Assembly (NCBI RefSeq): GCF_013359935.1
Contig: NZ_JABMCB010000185.1
Span: 62,001 to 126,000 of the forward strand
Length of the DNA: 64,000 nt
Reading direction: 5' to 3'
Source: Paenibacillus xylanilyticus
GTDB lineage: Bacteria; Bacillota; Bacilli; Paenibacillales; Paenibacillaceae
Part shown: piece by piece, positions 18,457-27,504 of the stretch
Numbering within the stretch: position 1 is the stretch's first letter
Layout of the letters: every line of letters starts with the position of its first letter
Notes under the pieces: generated by a model
What the model was told of the DNA's origin: nothing
What the model saw: only the letters and a program-made list of their open reading frames with translations
The model's database searches: none
Position numbers and translations under genes: made by a program

Positions 18457-18496
18457 AAGAAAGCTCTTCAGCCAGGGTTGAAGAGCTTTCTTTTTT
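18457..18496 (+). terminator. Rho-independent terminator after siderophore-binding protein gene
   Basis: AAGAAAGCTCTTCA and TGAAGAGCTTTCTT form a 14-bp stem followed by a T-run. It separates the lipoprotein gene from the AraC-fusion regulator, which has its own Fur box. Confidence 0.9.
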
Positions 18497-18515
18497 CGTT
18501 TACACTATTTATAAA

Positions 18516-18530
18516 TGATAACTATTCTCA
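18516..18530. promoter_or_regulatory. Fur-like box upstream of the AraC/binding-protein fusion
   Basis: TGATAACTATTCTCA matches the 7-1-7 Fur consensus in 6 of 7 bases in each arm. It lies about 17 bp before the start codon, where Fur could block transcription initiation or early elongation. Confidence 0.65.
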
Positions 18531-18546
18531 ATTAAGGACGATGACG

Positions 18547-20205
18547 ATGTCACTTACAATAGAACAGATTCTTCCCAAGCCCTGGCTTTGTTCTCTTCAG
18601 CATATTCAGTATGTGCAGTACCCTCTTTCAGAAACATCCATTAGGATAAATTACACGACGTCAAGTAACCATTCATTGTTCATTGTTACCCAGGGAGAGG
18701 GAGAACTGCTGGCTCAAGATGTCATGTTCAAGTTAAGCAAAGGAATGATATTGTTTGTTCCCGCTGGAGCACCCATCTTACCTCTGCAAAATGGAATTTG
18801 CTCAGAAACAAAGTTGCATTACTATAAACTTGACCTGGTACTGGCGGAGGTAAGCAAGGATGCTCCAAACGCTCAACTTGATAAGAAGAAACCTGCTTTT
18901 CAGCAACGAAATGAAACCTTGGAACCATCCATGCCTATTGAGTTGTCCTACAACCCTTGGAGCTCCTGTCTGGAAGTGTTGGATCAAATGCTGCGCCAAC
19001 AGGAAACGAGTGATTGGTTGACACAATGGGACCTGCAGCTGCGTTTTCAGGAATGGTTCCGTGGGCTCCTTCAACAAAATGATCCGCGAAATACTTGCCA
19101 GGATCATCGATCCCTTTTACAACGGTCTATTCGCTATATCCGTGACCATTACAATCAACCTATTACGGTGGATGAACTGGCCGCGGATACTCGGCTCACC
19201 AGATCCAGTTATACTCGGCAATTCAAGGAGATGACAGGCAAGCTTCCTCTGGATTATGTGAATACGATTCGCCTGGAACGTTCCAAACAGCTTCTGCAGC
19301 TAACGGATGATCGGCTGCATGACATTGCTCAGAATGTTGGGTTCAGTAACGAATATTATTTCAGTCGTCGGTTTAAGCAATATGCAGGCATCTCACCGGG
19401 TGTATACAGACGTCATTATCGTCAGGAAGTGCGTGTATTTGCGCCGTATCTGGAGGATTTTGTGCTTGCGCTCGGTGTGGAGCCCGTACTTCAATCTGCT
19501 CACCATTCCTGGGGAAAACAGCGATATTTGGGATTGGATCATATACCAGAATTCGATGTGACCCGGCAGGATGCGATTTTCAATGAGAGCCATAAGCCTG
19601 ACTTTATTTTGCTTAATGCTGGTCATACACGGTGGAATCTGGAACGTTTCAAGCATACTGTCCCTACTTTTTATGTGAATCACCAAGGAGAGGACTGGCG
19701 TTCCATTTTGAGATCGACAGCGGACGTGTTGGGAAAAGGGAATCGTGTTTGGGATATTGTCGGTACTTATGAAGAAAAGGTGAGAGAGGCCAAGGATCTG
19801 TTAGCGCGATGCACACAGGGAAAAACGGTAGCCTTTTTGCGCATCTCAGCAACTCAAATTGTGTTGTACGGTGTAAAGCATGGTTACGTAGGACCTGTAA
19901 TGTACGGAGACCTGGGATTGACACCGCATCCTCTTGTACAGCAATGGACTAAGGAGGAGCGCAGAATCGACATTCGACCGGAACATTTGGCCCAGCTGCA
20001 TGCGGATCATTTGTTCATTACATTTGATAATGTGGATTCTGTCATGCACGGGGAGGAGCGAAAGCTGCTGGACACGACAGAATGGAAGCAGCTGCCTGCC
20101 GTCAAGCGTGGCCATGTGTATGAGGTCGATTTTCTGAGCTGGATGAACTACGGTGTTATTTCCCATGGGAAAAAGATTGATGACATATTGCGGTTTATGG
20201 CTTGA
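18547..20205 (+). CDS. AraC regulator fused to a siderophore-binding-protein domain (Btr/YbbB type)
   Basis: A 552-residue cytoplasmic regulator without signal peptide. Residues about 1-140 resemble a cupin-like N-domain. About 190-300 hold an AraC DNA-binding domain (ITVDELAADTRLTRSSYTRQF and LHDIAQNVGFSNEYYFSRRF). About 300-552 are a periplasmic-binding-protein fold (APYLEDFVLALGVEPVLQS, GDLGLTPHPLVQQW, SHGKKIDDIL). This matches Bacillus subtilis Btr, which senses a ferric siderophore inside the cell and activates uptake genes. The C-terminal domain looks like a paralog of the adjacent lipoprotein, suggesting both bind the same ligand. ATG 18547 is 8 bp after AAGGA. Confidence 0.9.
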   Translation: MSLTIEQILPKPWLCSLQHIQYVQYPLSETSIRINYTTSSNHSLFIVTQGEGELLAQDVMFKLSKGMILFVPAGAPILPLQNGICSETKLHYYKLDLVLAEVSKDAPNAQLDKKKPAFQQRNETLEPSMPIELSYNPWSSCLEVLDQMLRQQETSDWLTQWDLQLRFQEWFRGLLQQNDPRNTCQDHRSLLQRSIRYIRDHYNQPITVDELAADTRLTRSSYTRQFKEMTGKLPLDYVNTIRLERSKQLLQLTDDRLHDIAQNVGFSNEYYFSRRFKQYAGISPGVYRRHYRQEVRVFAPYLEDFVLALGVEPVLQSAHHSWGKQRYLGLDHIPEFDVTRQDAIFNESHKPDFILLNAGHTRWNLERFKHTVPTFYVNHQGEDWRSILRSTADVLGKGNRVWDIVGTYEEKVREAKDLLARCTQGKTVAFLRISATQIVLYGVKHGYVGPVMYGDLGLTPHPLVQQWTKEERRIDIRPEHLAQLHADHLFITFDNVDSVMHGEERKLLDTTEWKQLPAVKRGHVYEVDFLSWMNYGVISHGKKIDDILRFMA

Positions 20206-20314
20206 GGATTGGACACATTGACGTAGATATTGGCGCTTTCGGATTTGCGGGAATATTGTGTTGAAAAGAACGAAAATCGATAGCGCAATTATAGTGAAGT
20301 TCTATGGTTGTAAA

Positions 20315-20357
20315 ACAAACTAGGCGGCTGACTACTATTGTCAGTCGCCTAGTTTGT
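20315..20357. terminator. bidirectional terminator hairpin
   Basis: ACAAACTAGGCGGCTGAC and GTCAGTCGCCTAGTTTGT form an 18-bp stem with one G-T pair and a 7-base loop. It lies between the AraC-fusion gene and the convergent VOC gene and can serve both. Confidence 0.75.
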
Positions 20358-20432
20358 GATAAAGACATTCATAAACCAAAGCTCTCATCTGGTTGAAGAT
20401 CACAAAATCGTAACATAGATACCTGCATTACA

Positions 20433-20810
20433 TTACTCTTTTTCCATCACAGCGAAGTAATTGTTCTCATCATCTGCAAAGTTGAACACCCTTCCGCCCG
20501 GAATCGTAACCAGTTCACCAACCGTAACCTGCTTGCTGGACAAGTCCGAATAGAGCCGATCGAGGTCTTTTGTGAAAAACATAAGCGAAGGTGTACCCAG
20601 ATTTAACTCAGGGGACATTTTGGCAATGAGTTCCTTGTCGTGCAGAATAAGAGTTGTCTCGGCACCTTCTTCAGGAGCAATCTCAATCCAGCGCATGTCC
20701 CCGCTGTTTTCTTCGGAGACCACGTGGAAGCCTGCTTTTTCTGTCCAAAACTGAAGGGCTTTGTCCTGATCGTTTACGTACAACATGATTTGACCAACTT
20801 TGCTAAACAA
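20433..20810 (-). CDS. VOC family (glyoxalase/bleomycin-resistance fold) protein
   Basis: A 125-residue vicinal-oxygen-chelate protein with paired beta-alpha-beta modules: VGQIMLYVNDQDKALQFWTE at the start and PSLMFFTKDLDRLYSDL midway, ending GGRVFNFADDENNYFAVME with the metal-site Glu. Members are glyoxalases, dioxygenases or drug-binding proteins; the substrate cannot be assigned. It starts at TTG, preceded by AGAGGAG with 9-bp spacing. It is a single minus-strand gene between plus-strand neighbours. Confidence 0.88.
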   Translation of the reverse strand: MFSKVGQIMLYVNDQDKALQFWTEKAGFHVVSEENSGDMRWIEIAPEEGAETTLILHDKELIAKMSPELNLGTPSLMFFTKDLDRLYSDLSSKQVTVGELVTIPGGRVFNFADDENNYFAVMEKE

Positions 20811-21061
20811 TGATAGTCACTCCTCTGTAATAGTGATGAATCACCTTGCATGGGTATGCCTCGTCATTCTTGAGTTGTTTCTGATGAGTCAAGCTATATA
20901 CTACCATAAATTTCTTGCCATATCCGTTTACATTCCCAACACAAAATGCGCAAGCAAATGTCCTTGACTGCGGGTTTGCATCATACCATTAAAAAGAGGG
21001 TGATTCGCAACAAGCGAGTACCTCTAAGCATAGCCATGGAATGGCGGATGGGAGCGCTGTA

Positions 21062-23242
21062 ATGACGACACGGGTAGTTCTGTTGGAAGAAGGCACGGCA
21101 GAGATGAAAGGACTAATGGGCAGTATAGGAGCCGGGCTTGCGGAGCTATGTCAAGCGGGTTGGCCTGTCCCGGCGGGATTCACCATTACAACGGAATGCT
21201 GTCACGAGTTCCATACCCGTCCTGAACGATTTTACGGCGAAGGGTCGGAGGATGTAATCAAGGCAGTTTGGCAGCTGGAGCGGCATACAGGTAAAACCTT
21301 CGGCGATCCGGGGGCTCCGCTTTTGCTTGCTGTGCAAGCCAGTGACGTACTTCCCGAAGCTGCGAACTCCCTAGTGTTACTGCATGTAGGTTTAAATGAC
21401 ATCACGGTAGAAGGCTTTGCACGTCAAATCAACAATCGTCCCTATGCATTGAACTGTTACCGGGTATTGCTGCAGAATTATGGCCGCTTGGTCCATGGAA
21501 TTCCGTATGCAGTGTTTGAAGAACGATTGGGTAATATCACGAGCCTGGATGAAACGAAGCTTGAGTTTGCTATAGCCCAATATAAAGACGTCATCGAAGA
21601 ATGGGGGCATCCACCTTTCCCTCAGGATGTGCAGCTTCAACTGCAAGGTGCCATTCGTGCTTTCTCCCGTATAGATTCAGGAAGGCAAAAACAAAACGTC
21701 AACACTGTTTCGGTAGAGCAGGGTACGCCGGTATTAATCCAAGTGTTGGTGAATGGAGAATATGGGGATCGCTGCGGAATGGGGACAATTTACTCGCGTC
21801 ATCCGCTGACTGGGGTTAAAGGATTGTACGGGGACTACACTCCCTCTGCAGCTTCTGCATCTGATGCTGAGGAACTGGAGCAGCTGAGGAATACGGAACC
21901 TGAATTGTATAAGATTCTGCTGCAAGTAAGCCGTGAGCTGGAGAGCCGGAGTACTGCTGTTCAGGAAATCCAATTTATCATTGAGTCGGGTAAGCTTTAC
22001 CTTTTACATGCCCGGGACGCATGTCTGACTCCTGAAGCAGCTCTAAAAACGATGGTAGATTTCGTCCACGAAGGTCTGCTGACCAGGCAAGAGGCGCTGC
22101 TGCGTGTGGAGCCCTCTCACGTATTCGAAGGGGCAAATCAATTTGCAGAATTAAAGAGAACTGCCGTGGTCAATAAACATCAACAATCATCTCCTTCACT
22201 TGAACTTCGACAGCTGCTCGAATGGGCAGATGATGTGAAAAATATAACCGTACTGGCAAATGCAAGCCACCCCCGTGACGCCGCGATAGCCCGTACGCTT
22301 GGGGCCGAGGGAATTGGTCTAAGTCGAACGGAACATATGCTGCTTTCCTCTTCACGGTTACCCTATGTACAAAAGATGGTGCTGGCGGAAACGGAGTATG
22401 AGCGCAAACGCGGCCTGGAACGTCTGCTGCCCATGCTGCAGTCCGATTTGGAGCAGATTTTCGAAGAAATGGACGGATATCCGGTAACCATACGGCTGTT
22501 TGACTTATCGTTGGATGAACTTCTTCCGGATGTGGAAGCGTTAGAGGAACGTCGGAATTCCTTGCGGGCAGGCAATGAAGGGGGAAATGAAACCAGTCTT
22601 GAGGAGCTGGATCGCATAATCCAGCGTGTTTACCGGTTGTATGAACAACACCCGATCAGTAGACAGCGTGGATGTCGTCTTGGAACCGTTTTCCCGGAGA
22701 TCTATGAAATGCAGATTGAAGCCATTTTTCGCGCGGCGCTCAAAAGCATTCGTCAAGGACTGTGGGTTCGCCCTGAGATTGTAGTGACTTCGAGAGGTCC
22801 AGGCAGCGAACTTCAGATGATCAGAGAGCTGATTGATGATGTGGCTGACCAGATTCTCGGGGAGGAAAGACGTCACTGCCACTACAGGGTAGGCTCCATG
22901 ATCGAAGGTCCTCAAATGGCGTTAACTGTAGCCCACATCGTTAGGCATGCCGATTTCCTGTCCTTCGGGACTGAGATTCTGCATCTTGAAGGGGGGGAAC
23001 AATTGCTGGAACGTGCTATTGTTCAGGCCCGCCTCCGCAAACCTCATTTGAAAGTGGGTCTTTGTGTGGAGGAAAGTATTGGTTTGGATATCCTGACTTA
23101 TAGTCACCGCATGGGAATGGACTACGTAAGCTGTCCGCCTGAGCAGGTGGCCTACACAAGAATTGCTGCAGCACAAGCGTTACTTATGGCTCGGATGCAG
23201 GACAGAGACGTACAGAATGATGATATATCGACAACAGCTTAA
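21062..23242 (+). CDS. PPDK-like PEP-binding protein lacking the phosphohistidine domain
   Basis: A 726-residue relative of pyruvate phosphate dikinase (normally about 870-880). The N-terminal ATP-grasp-like part is recognisable (WPVPAGFTITTECC, HVGLNDITVEGFARQINN, AVQEIQFIIESGKLYLLHAR). The RSGA and MPGMMDT motifs, however, are replaced by QASD and unrelated residues. The central swivelling domain with the catalytic TSHAAVVARG histidine is absent: the sequence goes straight from VEPSHVFEGANQF to the PEP-binding barrel (GAEGIGLSRTEHML, GYPVTIRLFD, RGCRLG). In the barrel, SFGTNDLTQ is replaced by SFGTEILHL. Full dikinase activity is unlikely, so it is probably a regulatory or repurposed paralog. 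ATG 21062 follows GGGAG. Confidence 0.8.
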   Translation: MTTRVVLLEEGTAEMKGLMGSIGAGLAELCQAGWPVPAGFTITTECCHEFHTRPERFYGEGSEDVIKAVWQLERHTGKTFGDPGAPLLLAVQASDVLPEAANSLVLLHVGLNDITVEGFARQINNRPYALNCYRVLLQNYGRLVHGIPYAVFEERLGNITSLDETKLEFAIAQYKDVIEEWGHPPFPQDVQLQLQGAIRAFSRIDSGRQKQNVNTVSVEQGTPVLIQVLVNGEYGDRCGMGTIYSRHPLTGVKGLYGDYTPSAASASDAEELEQLRNTEPELYKILLQVSRELESRSTAVQEIQFIIESGKLYLLHARDACLTPEAALKTMVDFVHEGLLTRQEALLRVEPSHVFEGANQFAELKRTAVVNKHQQSSPSLELRQLLEWADDVKNITVLANASHPRDAAIARTLGAEGIGLSRTEHMLLSSSRLPYVQKMVLAETEYERKRGLERLLPMLQSDLEQIFEEMDGYPVTIRLFDLSLDELLPDVEALEERRNSLRAGNEGGNETSLEELDRIIQRVYRLYEQHPISRQRGCRLGTVFPEIYEMQIEAIFRAALKSIRQGLWVRPEIVVTSRGPGSELQMIRELIDDVADQILGEERRHCHYRVGSMIEGPQMALTVAHIVRHADFLSFGTEILHLEGGEQLLERAIVQARLRKPHLKVGLCVEESIGLDILTYSHRMGMDYVSCPPEQVAYTRIAAAQALLMARMQDRDVQNDDISTTA

Positions 23243-23371
23243 GTTTATGAGCAAATAAGCTAGTTAGAGGAATTCGGGTCCGTTCATGGAATACAAATTG
23301 CAAAACTGTTATACTGAAATATGCGTTTTGTAAAATGAACGTAAAATTTCAGATAAGGGTTGAAAGCGACC

Positions 23372-25309
23372 ATGTTAAATTCCAAAAATGAACGGACCTC
23401 CTCACGGACTTTATTTGCCGTCCTATTTATCCTTATGCTGCTGAAGCTGTCGCTTTTGCGGTATTTCTTTTTCCAAGGTTTGTCCGGGGTGGGTCTGGTA
23501 ACCGATGCATTGGGAGCTCTGACTGTGGTGTGCATACTGGATCTCATCGTGCCGAAGCGTTGGAAGCGGATGGTATATGGCGGGTTTAACCTGCTGTTCT
23601 CTCTCATTCTATTCGCGGCTACGTTGTATAACGTGCACTTTAGTTCCGTACCGACATATACGGCACTAAGCGAACTCGGGCAGGTAGCACAGGTACGGGG
23701 CAGTATCGGACCACTGGTACGTCCTTCACATTTCTTGTTCTTTGCAGATATCATACTCGCACTTCCGGTTTGGCTCATTTTGCGCAGTCGACGTTCGAGT
23801 GGAAGGAATGGGAGTCACCGGGACAGCGGCTTGCATTTCGGAAAAATTCGCAGAAGATACTGGGGCAAGCTGGGCGTAGCCCTTACTGCTGCGTTTTGTA
23901 TCGTTCTGTCAGGCAGTTTCATTGTCAAAGGCGAAACCATTGATAACGAACTGGTGCGGGCTGAAAATCTTGGGTTTCTGAATTATCAGGTATCTTCGGC
24001 CATTCTAACAAGCAAGGAAAACGAGGCCATTGCGAATGGCAATATTAATGAAACGATTGAGAAAATCAATCAATTGGTGAGCAAGTACCCTTACCAGGAT
24101 CAAGCAAGTCAGGGATCGGAGATCAAGGCCAAATATTTTGGTCAGGCCAAAGGCAGCAATCTGATTGTGCTGCAATTGGAATCCTTTCAGAATTTTCCGA
24201 TAAACGCTTCGCTGGATGGTCAGGTGTTAACACCGGTACTGAACGATTTAGCCAAGGAAAGCTATTATTTCTCTCATTTTTTCCAACAGATCGGACAGGG
24301 AAACACCTCGGATGCCGAGTTTATGTCCAATACATCCATTTATCCAACCGGGGTTGTCCCGATGTCAGCCGGTTATAGTGACCGCGAGCTGCCAAGTCTT
24401 CCGAAGCTGCTTCGCAAGGAAGGTTATCAGTCAGAGACATTTCACGTCAATGACGTGACGTTCTGGAATCGGAACAAGATGTATCCTGCTCTTGGATTTG
24501 ATCGATACTTCGACAAGCCGAGCTTCGAAAATGACCGTTTTAACGATTTCGGTCCATCGGATGAGGAATTGTATCGTGTAGGTGTGGAAAAGATGGCTGC
24601 GCATCAGGCTGCAAACCAGCCGTTCTATGCTCAGTTCATCACAGCATCGAGCCACTCACCGTTTACGGTGCCAGCGGATCGTGCCCGCATCACCATTCCT
24701 GCAACGATTACGAATACATTGCTGCATGACTATTTACAAGCGATTAATTACACCGATTATGCGGTCGGACAGCTGATTGACGAACTGAAAGCCAACGGGT
24801 TGTGGGATAATACAACACTTGTCATCTGCGGGGATCACTTCGGATTGCCCGCAAATGACGAGATTACGGAGCAGATTCAGGCCAACCTGAATGTCCCGTA
24901 TGATGGCAAAGTGAGTCGTTTTAACATTCCTCTCCTGATTCACACGCCAAAACAGGTAAAAGGTCAAGTGATCGAACAGCCTGGAGGCCAGCTTGATATT
25001 TTGCCGACGGTCATGAATCTGATGGGTGTTTCGTTAAAAGAAGAACAGTTCACCGCATTTGGCCATGATCTGCTGAATATGGATCATAATGCATTCGGTA
25101 TCCGCTATTATTTGCCGACCGGCTCATTTGTGAACAATGACATCATGTTTATTCCGGGTGCAGGTTTTGAAGATGGAACAGCCTACTCGCTCAAAACGTA
25201 TGAACCGGTTACCGATCTGGAACCGTATCGTTCGGATTATGAGCATGTGCTCAGCCTGATGAGGTTATCGGATGAGTACGTGAAGCTGCTGCCCAAACGA
25301 GCACCATAA
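23372..25309 (+). CDS. ltaS: lipoteichoic acid synthase family membrane sulfatase-fold enzyme
   Basis: A 645-residue membrane protein: several transmembrane helices in the first 200 residues, then an extracellular alkaline-phosphatase/sulfatase domain. LIVLQLESFQNF gives the metal-binding Glu, GQGNTSDAEFMSNTS the catalytic Thr312, and CGDHFGLP the metal Asp/His. LtaS enzymes polymerise glycerol phosphate from phosphatidylglycerol into lipoteichoic acid. Several paralogs (LtaS, YfnI, YqgS, YvgJ) exist in this group and I cannot tell which this is. The ATG at 23372 is preferred over an upstream in-frame TTG adjoining the AAGGG site. A strong terminator follows. Confidence 0.88.
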   Translation: MLNSKNERTSSRTLFAVLFILMLLKLSLLRYFFFQGLSGVGLVTDALGALTVVCILDLIVPKRWKRMVYGGFNLLFSLILFAATLYNVHFSSVPTYTALSELGQVAQVRGSIGPLVRPSHFLFFADIILALPVWLILRSRRSSGRNGSHRDSGLHFGKIRRRYWGKLGVALTAAFCIVLSGSFIVKGETIDNELVRAENLGFLNYQVSSAILTSKENEAIANGNINETIEKINQLVSKYPYQDQASQGSEIKAKYFGQAKGSNLIVLQLESFQNFPINASLDGQVLTPVLNDLAKESYYFSHFFQQIGQGNTSDAEFMSNTSIYPTGVVPMSAGYSDRELPSLPKLLRKEGYQSETFHVNDVTFWNRNKMYPALGFDRYFDKPSFENDRFNDFGPSDEELYRVGVEKMAAHQAANQPFYAQFITASSHSPFTVPADRARITIPATITNTLLHDYLQAINYTDYAVGQLIDELKANGLWDNTTLVICGDHFGLPANDEITEQIQANLNVPYDGKVSRFNIPLLIHTPKQVKGQVIEQPGGQLDILPTVMNLMGVSLKEEQFTAFGHDLLNMDHNAFGIRYYLPTGSFVNNDIMFIPGAGFEDGTAYSLKTYEPVTDLEPYRSDYEHVLSLMRLSDEYVKLLPKRAP

Positions 25310-25335
25310 CGGAATGCAGGCTCTGATCAACAAGT

Positions 25336-25377
25336 AACGTCGCCAGCTGCTGCTCATGCTGGTGACGTTTTTTTTGT
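25336..25377 (+). terminator. Rho-independent terminator after ltaS
   Basis: AACGTCGCCAGC pairs with GCTGGTGACGTT (one G-T pair), followed by a run of T. Confidence 0.92.
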
Positions 25378-25468
25378 ATTCATAGTTTACGGATCCGTGT
25401 AAATAATGAGATAGGTGAAGTGGCCAGGTTCAATGCTCCATCCGGTAATCCTAAAATCAGGGTTTATT

Positions 25469-25496
25469 TTGAAACTGTAATTAATAATGTTACAAT
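25469..25496 (+). promoter_or_regulatory. sigma-A-like promoter for the LLM oxidoreductase
   Basis: TTGAAA (25469-25474) and TACAAT (25491-25496) are 16 bp apart, 66 bp before the start codon. Confidence 0.5.
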
Positions 25497-25561
25497 GGAA
25501 TGAGCGAGGTTTTTAACATAATTTGCAGCCAACAACGCAGAAGACGAGAGGATGAATATAG

Positions 25562-26569
25562 ATGAAACTTAGTGTACTCGAACACGGACATATCAATGAA
25601 GGACGCAGTGTGCAGGACACCCTCCATGAGACGGTGACCCTTGCGAAGCATGCCGATGAACTTGGGTACTCCCGGTTCTGGATGTCCGAGCATCATGGCG
25701 GCGGAGCGCTGTCCTTTTCCAGTCCGGAAGTGATGATTGCCCATGTAGCAGCTCATACGGATCGTATCCGGGTAGGCTCCGGCGGCGTGATGCTGCCGCA
25801 CTACAGCGCCTATAAAGTCGCAGAGAACTTCCGTTTGCTTGAGGCGCTGCACCCAGGACGAATTGATCTCGGCATTGGCAGAGCACCAGGCGGCATGCCA
25901 ATCGCGAGCCGGGCGCTGAATGAGGGCAAAGCATCGAATGTACAATTTTTCCCGCAGCAGATCGCTGATCTGGGCGGTTATTTCCACGAGCAGCTGCCAG
26001 AGGGTCACCGTTTTGCATCATTGGTGGCTGGACCATCCGTGCCGACTGTACCTGAAGTTTGGCTGCTGGGCTCAAGTTCAGAAGGTGCCCGTATTGCTGC
26101 AGCACAGGGAACGGCATATGCATTTGCACAATTCTTCGGTACACCTGGCGGAGAAGAAGCGATGAAGCATTATCGCAGACATTTTAAACCATCGATTCTG
26201 AATGACAAGCCTCATTCCATGATTGCCGTATCGGCTTTCTGTGCGGAGACGGAGGAAGAAGCGGCAGAACTGGCCCGCAGTAATGAACTGTTCTTTCTGC
26301 GTCTTGGCAGAGGGTTGGAACAGAGTTCCTTCCCTTCGCTGGAAACTGTGCATAATTATCCGTATACGGCAATGGAAATGGAACAGATCCGTCAGCGTCG
26401 CTCCTTCTCCATCGTGGGAACGCCTGATCAGGTGAAGGAGAAAATTACAGCCATGGCAGAACGTCACGAAGCCGATGAAGTCATCATTGCATCAGCGATT
26501 CACTCTTTTGAAGCACGTCTGCGCTCTTTTGGCCTGATCGCTGAAGCTTTTGGATTGAAGAAGGATTAA
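25562..26569 (+). CDS. LLM class flavin-dependent oxidoreductase (luciferase-like monooxygenase)
   Basis: A 335-residue bacterial-luciferase-fold oxidoreductase that uses reduced flavin. Typical motifs are LSVLEHGHINEG at the start, ELGYSRFWMSEHH after the first strand-helix unit, RIRVGSGGVMLPHY, and RIDLGIGRAPGG, all characteristic of the CE1758/YhbW-like group. It ends with the usual IVGTPDQVKEKI region. GAGAGGA precedes the ATG. It is transcribed alone between two terminator-like hairpins. The physiological substrate is unknown. Confidence 0.92.
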   Translation: MKLSVLEHGHINEGRSVQDTLHETVTLAKHADELGYSRFWMSEHHGGGALSFSSPEVMIAHVAAHTDRIRVGSGGVMLPHYSAYKVAENFRLLEALHPGRIDLGIGRAPGGMPIASRALNEGKASNVQFFPQQIADLGGYFHEQLPEGHRFASLVAGPSVPTVPEVWLLGSSSEGARIAAAQGTAYAFAQFFGTPGGEEAMKHYRRHFKPSILNDKPHSMIAVSAFCAETEEEAAELARSNELFFLRLGRGLEQSSFPSLETVHNYPYTAMEMEQIRQRRSFSIVGTPDQVKEKITAMAERHEADEVIIASAIHSFEARLRSFGLIAEAFGLKKD

Positions 26570-26601
26570 CACCGGTTGAACGGGAATTTATATTTCTAAG
26601 G

Positions 26602-26632
26602 AGTTGGGGCCTCGCTGTGCGGGGCTTCAACT
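26602..26632 (+). terminator. terminator-like hairpin after the LLM gene
   Basis: AGTTGGGGCCTCG pairs with CGGGGCTTCAACT (several G-T pairs), followed by a short T-containing stretch. It ends about 20 bp before the ribosome binding site of the next gene. Confidence 0.45.
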
Positions 26633-26665
26633 GTATTCTTGTGTGAGCAGAAAGGAGGAATTCAC

Positions 26666-27412
26666 ATTCGCAGATGTATCATAAGTGATATTCATGGCTG
26701 TTATGATGAATTCAATGCGCTGCTTAATCAAGTGAATGTTGATCCCGGTCAGGACGAACTGATTTTGCTTGGAGATTATGTAGACCGGGGACCGAAGAGC
26801 CGGCAGGTAGTTGAACAGATTATGGAGCTGCGGCAAACGCACGGTATAGTGGTTATCAAGGGCAATCATGATGCCATGATGGTCAAAGCGCTGATGAATG
26901 ATGTTGAAGAGTACGACAGACACTGGATTCGCAATGGAGGACTGCAGACACTGGGCAGTTACGTGGAGGTCAGTTTTGACGAAGAACAGATCGATTGGAC
27001 GGCCTATACGGAAGCCAAGCAGTGGATTCGTGCCCAGTATGAGCATCATCTTCGTTTTCTCGATGAACTTCCCCTGGTGTATGAAGTTCCTGGTTACATT
27101 TTTGTGCATGCAGGAGTTAATCCAGACGTGGAGGACTGGCATAACCAGCCTGAGCGAGACTTTATGTGGATTCGGGAAGAATTCTACACAAGGCCAACTT
27201 CCATCACGGAGACGGTGATATTTGGACACACCCCTGTGAAGCATCTGCATGACCATGCAGACATCTGGTTTGATCCCAGTGGAGACAAGATCGGTATAGA
27301 TGGCGGATGCGCGTATGGCGCTCAGTTGAACATGCTGGTGATTGGCGAGGATGGCAGCATACAAACGTTTCATGTGAAAAAGGGAGAGAGTGGTCAGGGT
27401 TCGGCAGTTTAA
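26666..27412 (+). CDS. PrpE/ApaH-like metallophosphoesterase, probable ATT start
   Basis: A calcineurin-like phosphoesterase of about 248 residues. The metal motifs are ISDIHGCYDEF (D-x-H), LGDYVDRGP (GDxxDRG), IKGNHDAM (GNHD), FVHAGVNP and VIFGHTP (GHxP), as in PrpE, ApaH and bacterial Ser/Thr phosphatases. The start is unusual. A perfect AAAGGAGG (26651-26658) is followed 7 bp later by ATT, which gives the normal N-terminus (M)RRCIISDIHG. The only upstream in-frame start is a TTG at 26639, which has no site and would place the ribosome site inside the gene. ATT as start codon is therefore the best reading. Confidence 0.85.
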   Translation: MRRCIISDIHGCYDEFNALLNQVNVDPGQDELILLGDYVDRGPKSRQVVEQIMELRQTHGIVVIKGNHDAMMVKALMNDVEEYDRHWIRNGGLQTLGSYVEVSFDEEQIDWTAYTEAKQWIRAQYEHHLRFLDELPLVYEVPGYIFVHAGVNPDVEDWHNQPERDFMWIREEFYTRPTSITETVIFGHTPVKHLHDHADIWFDPSGDKIGIDGGCAYGAQLNMLVIGEDGSIQTFHVKKGESGQGSAV

Positions 27413-27504
27413 TATTTGCATTGCGTATCCAGGTTCCGTATGCTAATTTATAATTTTATAGTGGTGCTTGAATTTCAATACATATCACATCGAAGTCGAG
27501 GGGA

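Noticed and set aside
26627..27421. 264-codon open frame opposite the phosphoesterase gene.
   Set aside because: Antisense shadow; the plus-strand gene has every metal motif.
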